Of a DNA stretch of 25,000 nucleotides, positions 18,901 through 25,000 are shown one piece after another. Numbering within the stretch: the first letter of the stretch is position 1; each line of letters opens with the position of its first letter. A program made the translations under genes and the position numbers. The DNA is taken from positions 47,501-72,500 of the forward strand of contig JAWQFJ010028233.1 in the NCBI GenBank assembly GCA_034096865.1. Direction: 5' to 3'. This DNA comes from Theodoxus fluviatilis. Its lineage: Eukaryota; Mollusca; Gastropoda; Cycloneritida; Neritidae. The notes beneath the pieces are model-generated. The model had not been told where the DNA came from. It worked only from the letters and a program-made list of their open reading frames with translations, and did not search any database.

Positions 18901-21900
18901 ACTGCTGTAGCTACTGTTATTACTACCGTTACTGCTGTAGCTACTGCGATTACTACTGTTACTGCTGTAGCTACTGCATATACTACTGTTTCTGCTGCAT
19001 CTACTGTTATTACTACCGTTACTGCTGTAGCTACTGCTATTACTGCTAGTGCCACTGCTATTACTACTGTTACTGCTGTAGCTACTGCTATTACTACTAA
19101 TACTGCTGTAGCTACTGCTATTACTACATTTACTGATGTAGCTACTGCTATTACTACAGTTGCTACTGTTGCTACTGCAATTTCTACAGTTACTGCTGTT
19201 GCTACTGCTATTACTACAGTTTCTCCTGTTGCCACTGCTATTACTACAGTGACTGCTGCAGCTGCTGCTATTACTACAGTTACTGCTGTAGCTTCTGCTA
19301 TTGCTACAGTTACTGCTGTTGCCACTGCTATTACTACGGTTACTGCTGTAGCTTCTGCTATTGCTACAGTTACTGCTGTTGCCACTGCTATTACTACAGT
19401 TACTGCTGTAGCTACAGCTATTACTACCGTTACTGCTGCAGCTACTGCTACTACTACAGTTACTGCTGTAGCTTCTGCTATTGCTACAGTTACTGATGTT
19501 GCCACTGCTATTACTACAGTTACTGCTGTAGCTACAGCTATTACTACCGTTACTGCTGCAGCTACTGCTATTACTACAGTTACTGCTGTTGCCACTGCTA
19601 TTACTACAGTTAATGCTGTAGCTACTGCTATTACTACAGTTACTGCTGTTGCCACTGCAATTACTACATTTACTACTGTACCTACTGCTATTACTACAGT
19701 TACTGTTGTACCTACTGCAATTACTACAGTTACTGCTCTAGCTATTGCTATTACTACAGTTACTACTGTTGCTACTGCTATTACTACTGTTACTGCTGTT
19801 GCCACTGCTAATACTACAGTTACTGCTGTTGCCCTTGCTATTACTACAGTTACTGCTGTTGACACTGCTAATACTACAGTTACTGATGTTGCCACTGCTA
19901 TTACTACAGTTACTGCTGTTGACACTGCTAATACTACAGTTACTGCTGTTGCCACTGCTAATACTACCGTTACTGCTGTAGATACTGCTATTACTACAGT
20001 TACTGCTGTAGCTACTGCTATTACTACAGTTACTGCTGTTGCCACTGCTATTACTACAGTTACTGCTGTAGCTACTGCTATTACTACAGTTACTGCTGTT
20101 GCCACTGCTATTACTACAGTTACTGCTGTAGCTATTGCTATTAGTACAGTTACTGCTGTATCTATTGCTATTACTACAGTTACTGCTGTTGCCACTGCTA
20201 TTACTACAGTTACTACTGTAGCTATTGCTATTACTACAATTTCTGCTGTAGCTACTGCTATTACTACAGTTACTGCTGTTGCCACTGCTATTACTACAGT
20301 TACTGCTGTTGAAACTGCAATTACTACAGTTAATTCTATTTCCACTGCTATTACTACAGTTACTGTTGTACCTACTGCAATTACTACAGTTACTGCTGTA
20401 GCTATTGCTAATACTACAGTTACTGCTGTTGCCAGTGCTAATACTACAGTTACTGCTGTAGCTACTGCTATTATTACAGTTACTGCTGTTGACACTGCTA
20501 ATACTACAGTTACTGCTGTAGCTACTGCTATTACTACAGTTACTGCTGTTGACACTGCTAATACTACGGTTATTGCTGTAGCTACTGCTATTACTACAGT
20601 TACTGCTGTAGCTACTGCTATTACTACAGTTACTGCTGTTGCCACTGCTATTACTACAGTTACTGCTGTAGCTACTGCTATTACTACAGTTACTGCTGTT
20701 GCCACTGCTATTACTACAGTTACTGCTGTAGCTATTGCTATTACTACAGTTACTGCTGTATCTATTGCTATTACTACAGTTACTGCTGTTGCCACTGCTA
20801 TTACTACAGTTACTACTGTAGCTATTGCTATTACTACAATTACTGCTGTAGCTACTGCTATTACTACAGTTACTGCTGTTGCCACTGCTATTACTACAGT
20901 TACTGCTGTTGAAACTGCAATTACTACAGTTAATTCTATTTCCACTGCTATTAATACAGTTACTGCTGTAGCTACTGCTATTACTACAGTTACTGCTGTT
21001 GCCACTGCTATTACTACAGTTACTGCTGTTGCCACTGCTATTACTACATTTAATTCTATTTCCACTGCTATTACTACAGTTACTGCTGTAGCTACTGCTA
21101 TTACTACAGTTCCTCCTGTTGCCACTGCTATTACTAAAGTTACTGCTGTAGCTACTGCTATTACTATAGTTACTGATGTAGCTACTGCTATTACTACAGT
21201 TACTGCTGTACCTACTGCTATTACTACAGTTACTGATGTTGCTACTGCTATTACTACAGTTAATTCTATTTCCACTGCTATTACTACAGTTACTGATGTT
21301 GCTACTGCTATTACTACAGTTAATTCTATTTCCACTGCTTTACTACAGTTACTGCCATAGCTACTGCTATGACTACAGTTACTGCTGTAGCTACTGCTAT
21401 TACTACAGTTACTGCTATAGCTACTGCTATTAATACAGTTACTGCTGTAGCTACTGCTATTACTACAGTTACTGCTGTTGCCACTGCCTTTACTACAGTT
21501 ACTGCTGTTGCCACTGCTATTAGTACAGGTACTGCTGTTGCTACTGATATTACTACAGTTAATATTGTTGCCACTGCTACTACTACAGTTACTGCTGTTG
21601 CCACAGCTATTACTACAGTTACAGCTGTAGCTACTGCAATTACTACATTTACTGCTATAGCTACTGCTATTACTACAGTTACTGCTGTTGCCACTGCTAA
21701 TACTACAGTTACTGCTGTACCTACTGCTATTACTACAGTTACTGCTGTAGCTACTGCTATTACTACAGTTACTGCTGTTGCCACTGCTATTACTTCAGTT
21801 ACTGCTGTAGCTACTGCTATTACTACAGTTACTGCTGTTGCCACTGCTATTACTTCAGTTACTGCTGTAGCCACTGCTATTACTACAGTTACTGCTGTAG

Positions 21901-24900
21901 CTACTGCTATTACTACAGTTACTGCTGTTGCCACTGCTATTACTACAGTTACTGCTGTTGCCACTGCTATTACTACAGTTACTGCTGTAGCCACTGCTAT
22001 TACTACAGTTACTGCTGTTGCCACTGCTATTACTATAGTTACTGCTGTTGCCACTGCTATTACTACAGTTACTGCTGTAGCTACTGCTATTACTACAGTT
22101 ACTGCTGTTGCCACTGCTATTACTACAGTTATTGTTGTTGCCACTGCTATTTCTACAATTACTGCTGTAGCTACTGCTATTACTACAGTTACTGCTGTTG
22201 CTACTGCTATTACTAAAGTTACTGCTGTTGCCACTGCTATTACTACAGTTACTGCTATTGCCACTGCTAATACTACAGTTTCTGCTGTAGATACTGCTAT
22301 TACTACAGTTACTGATGTTGCTACTGCTATTACTACAGTTACTGCTGTAGCTACTGCTATTACTACAGTTACTGCTGTACCTACTGCTATTACTACAGTT
22401 ACTGCTGTTGCCACTGCTATTACTACAGTTACTGCTGTCGCCACTGCTATTACTATAGTTACTGTTTTTGCCACTGCTATTACTACAATTACTGCTGTAG
22501 CTACTGCTATTACTACAGTTACTGCTGTTGCCACTGCTATTACTACAGTTACTGTTGTTGCCACTGCTATTACTTCAGTTACTGCTGTAGCTACTGCTAT
22601 TACTACAATTACTGCTGTTGCCACTGCTATTACTACCGTTACTGTTGTTGCCACTGCTATTACTAAAGTTACTGCTGTAGCTAATGCTATTACTATAGTA
22701 ACTGCTGTAGCGGCAGCTATCACTACAGCTACTGCTGTAGCTACTGCTATTACTACAGTTACTGCTGTTGCCACTGCTATTACTATAGTTACTGCTGTAG
22801 CTACTGCTTTTACTACAGTTATTGCTGTTGCCACTGCTATTACTACAGTTACTGCTGTTGCCACTGCTATTACTACAGTTACTGCTGTTGCCACTGCTAC
22901 TACTACAGTTACTGCTGTAGCTACTGCTATTACTATAGTTACTGCTGTTGCCACTGCTATTACTACAGATACTGCTGTACCTACTGCTATTACTACAGTT
23001 ACTGCTGTTGCCACTGCTATTACTACAGTTACTGCTGTACCTACTGCTATTACTATAGTTACTGCTGTACCTACTCCTACTACTATAGTTACTGCTGTTG
23101 CCACTGCTTTTACTACAGTTACTGCTGTACCTACTGCTATTACTACAGTTACTGCTGTACCTACTGCTATTACTACAGTTACTGCTGTTGCCACTGCTAT
23201 TACTACAGTTACTGCTGTTGCCACTGCTATTACTACAGTTACTGCTGTAGCTACTGATATTACTACAGTTACTGCTGTAGCTACTGCTATTACTACAGTT
23301 ACTGCTGTAGCTACTGCTATTACTACAGTTACTGCTGTAGCTACTGCTATTACTACAGTTACTGCTGTTGCCACTGCTATTACTACAGTTACTGCTGTAG
23401 CTACTGCTATTACTACAGTTACTGCTGTAGCTACTGCTATTACTACAGTTACTGCTGTAGCCTACTGCTATTACTACAGTTACTGCTGTAGCTACTGCTA
23501 TTACTACAGTTACTGCTGTTGCCACTGCTATTACTACAGTTACTGCTGTAGCTACTGCTATTACTACAGTTACTGCTGTAGCTACTGCTATTACTACAGT
23601 TACTGCTGTTGCCACTGCTATTACTACAGTTACTGCTGTAGCTACTGCTATTACTACAGTTACTGCTGTAGCTACTGCTATTACTACAGTTACTGCTGTA
23701 GCTACTGCTATTACTACAGTTACTACTGTTGCTACTGCTATTACTACAGTTACTGCTGTTGCTACTGCTATTACTACAGTTACTGCTGTAGCTACTGCTA
23801 TTACTACAGTTACTGCTGTAGCTACTGCTATTACTACAGTTACTGCTGTTGCCACTGCTATTACTACAGTTACTGCTGTAGCTACTGCTATTACTACAGT
23901 TACTGCTGTAGCTACTGCTATTACTACAGTTACTGCTGTTGCCACTGCTATTACTACAGTTACTGCTGTTGCCACTGCTATTACTACAGTTACTGCTGTA
24001 GCTACTGCTATTACTACAGTTACTGCTGTAGCTACTGCTATTACTACAGTTACTGCTGTAGCTACTGCTATTACTACAGTTACTGCTGTTGCCACTGCTA
24101 TTACTACAGTTACTGCTGTTGCCACTGCTATTACTACAGTTACTGCTGTAGCTACTGCTATTACTACAGTTACTGCTGTTGCTACTGCTATTACTACAGT
24201 TACTGCTGTAGCTACTGCTATTACTACAGTTACTGCTGTTGCCACTGCTATTACTACAGTTACTGCTGTTGCCACTGCTATTACTACAGTTACTGCTGTT
24301 GCCACTGCTATTACTACAGTTACTGCTGTTGCCACTGCTATTACTACAGTTACTGCTGTTGCCACTGCTATTACTACAGTTACTGCTGTAGCTACTGCTA
24401 TTACTACAGTTACTGCTGTTGCCACTGCTATTACTACAGTTACTGCTGTAGCTACTGCTATTACTACAGTTACTGCTGTTGCCACTGCTATTACTACAGT
24501 TACTGCTGTAGCCACTGCTATTACTACAGTTACTGCTGTACCTACTGCTATTACTACAGTTACTGCTGTTGCCACTGCTATTACTACAGTTACTGCTGTA
24601 GCTACTGCTATTACTACAGTTACTGCTGTTGCCACTGCTATTACTACAGTTACTGCTGTTGCCACTGCTATTACTACAGTTACTGCTGTAGCTACTGCTA
24701 TTACTACAGTTACTGCTGTACCTACTGCTATTACTACAGTTACTGCTGTAGCTACTGCTATTACTACAGTTACTGCTGTTGCCACTGCTACTACTACAGT
24801 TACTGCTATTGCCACTGCTACTACTACAGTTACTGCTGTAGCTACTGATATTACTACAGTTATTGCTGTAGCTACTGCTATTACTACAGTTTCTGCTGTT

Positions 24901-25000
24901 GCCACTGCTATTACTACATTTACTGCTGTAGCTACTGATATTACTACAGTTACTGCTGTAGCTAATGCTATTACTACAGTTACTGCTGTAGCTACTGATA
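18901..25000 (+). repeat. 30-bp tandem satellite array, over 6 kb, open at window end
   Basis: The unit gccactgctattactacagt + tactgctgtt (or gta at the end with gctact at the start) repeats about 200 times in 30-base register. The left part (to about 21.3 kb) is the most diverged; 23.46-24.78 kb is nearly uniform with two main junction types, GTT|GCC and GTA|GCT. Apart from a 9-base shortening near 19050, register is broken only by a one-base loss near 21339 and a one-base gain near 23461. Plus-strand T-A-I-T-T-V-T-A-V-A and C-Y-Y-Y-S-Y-C-C frames and minus-strand V-T-V-V-I-A-V-A-T-A and N-C-S-N-S-S frames all stay open for hundreds of codons because the unit lacks stops there. No start context, splice signal or non-repeat domain supports a protein. 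Confidence 0.95.

Noticed and set aside
19249..24848. Very long open frames (703 and 1159 codons plus, 682-874 codons minus) as genes
   Set aside because: They are pure translations of the 30-bp satellite, open on both strands at once, switch frame at one-base indels without a stop, and have no unique domain or splice context.

Overview
The window is eukaryotic, animal, and most likely from a mollusc (gastropod favoured). The main reasons are: interrupted coding sequence with GT-AG phase-1 introns, a fucolectin/F5-8C-type lectin exon joined to EGF-like exons, a tRNA-derived SINE with a molluscan/metazoan-style tail, a 2A-bearing retroelement ORF relic, and very heavy microsatellite, MITE and satellite load. 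No bacterial-style gene, operon or promoter is present. The species call is inference from style and was not checked by a search.

The only credible gene is on the minus strand and is partial at both ends. Read 5' to 3' it has the C-terminal exon of a fucolectin-like lectin domain (10012-9836), an EGF-like exon (8727-8593), a decayed EGF-like exon (7551-7453), a second good EGF-like exon (667-569) and the first 30 bases of a third (30-1). All intact exons have the same phase (2 leading bases, 1 trailing base), so they join in frame in any order. The gene would encode a secreted or membrane protein with a lectin head and a multiple-EGF stalk. The N-terminal lectin exon(s), signal peptide and 3' end were not found here.

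The introns and flanks are largely repeats. Three elements have inverted termini: a 729-bp MITE with ~100-bp TIRs (1631-2359), a 610-bp foldback element (5364-5973), and a ~616-bp element with 32-bp TIRs sitting between TA tracts (17744-18359). A modular repeat family, always in plus orientation, recurs at 1095, 4529, 13676, 14795 and 15357. It is accompanied by a short tRNA T-arm-like module (2399, 6017, 14714, 15239). A SINE lies at 8820-9168 (minus). Minisatellites of 25 bp (6341-6875) and 20 bp (9381-9820) flank the gene exons; the second begins 15 nt inside an intron.

From 16 kb on there is a probable SINE tail with (ATT)n, a repeat rich in TCAAGGTCA motifs, and a frameshifted retroelement-ORF1-like pseudogene on the minus strand with a degenerate 2A motif. 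After these come TA/GA microsatellites and then a tandem array of a 30-bp unit running from about 18.9 kb to the end of the window (over 6 kb, about 200 units). That array grew out of a degenerate CTN trinucleotide tract. It is open in several frames on both strands, but this follows from the unit itself and is not evidence for a protein.

The regions 2.5-4.5 kb and 10.0-13.67 kb hold no gene or repeat I can support.
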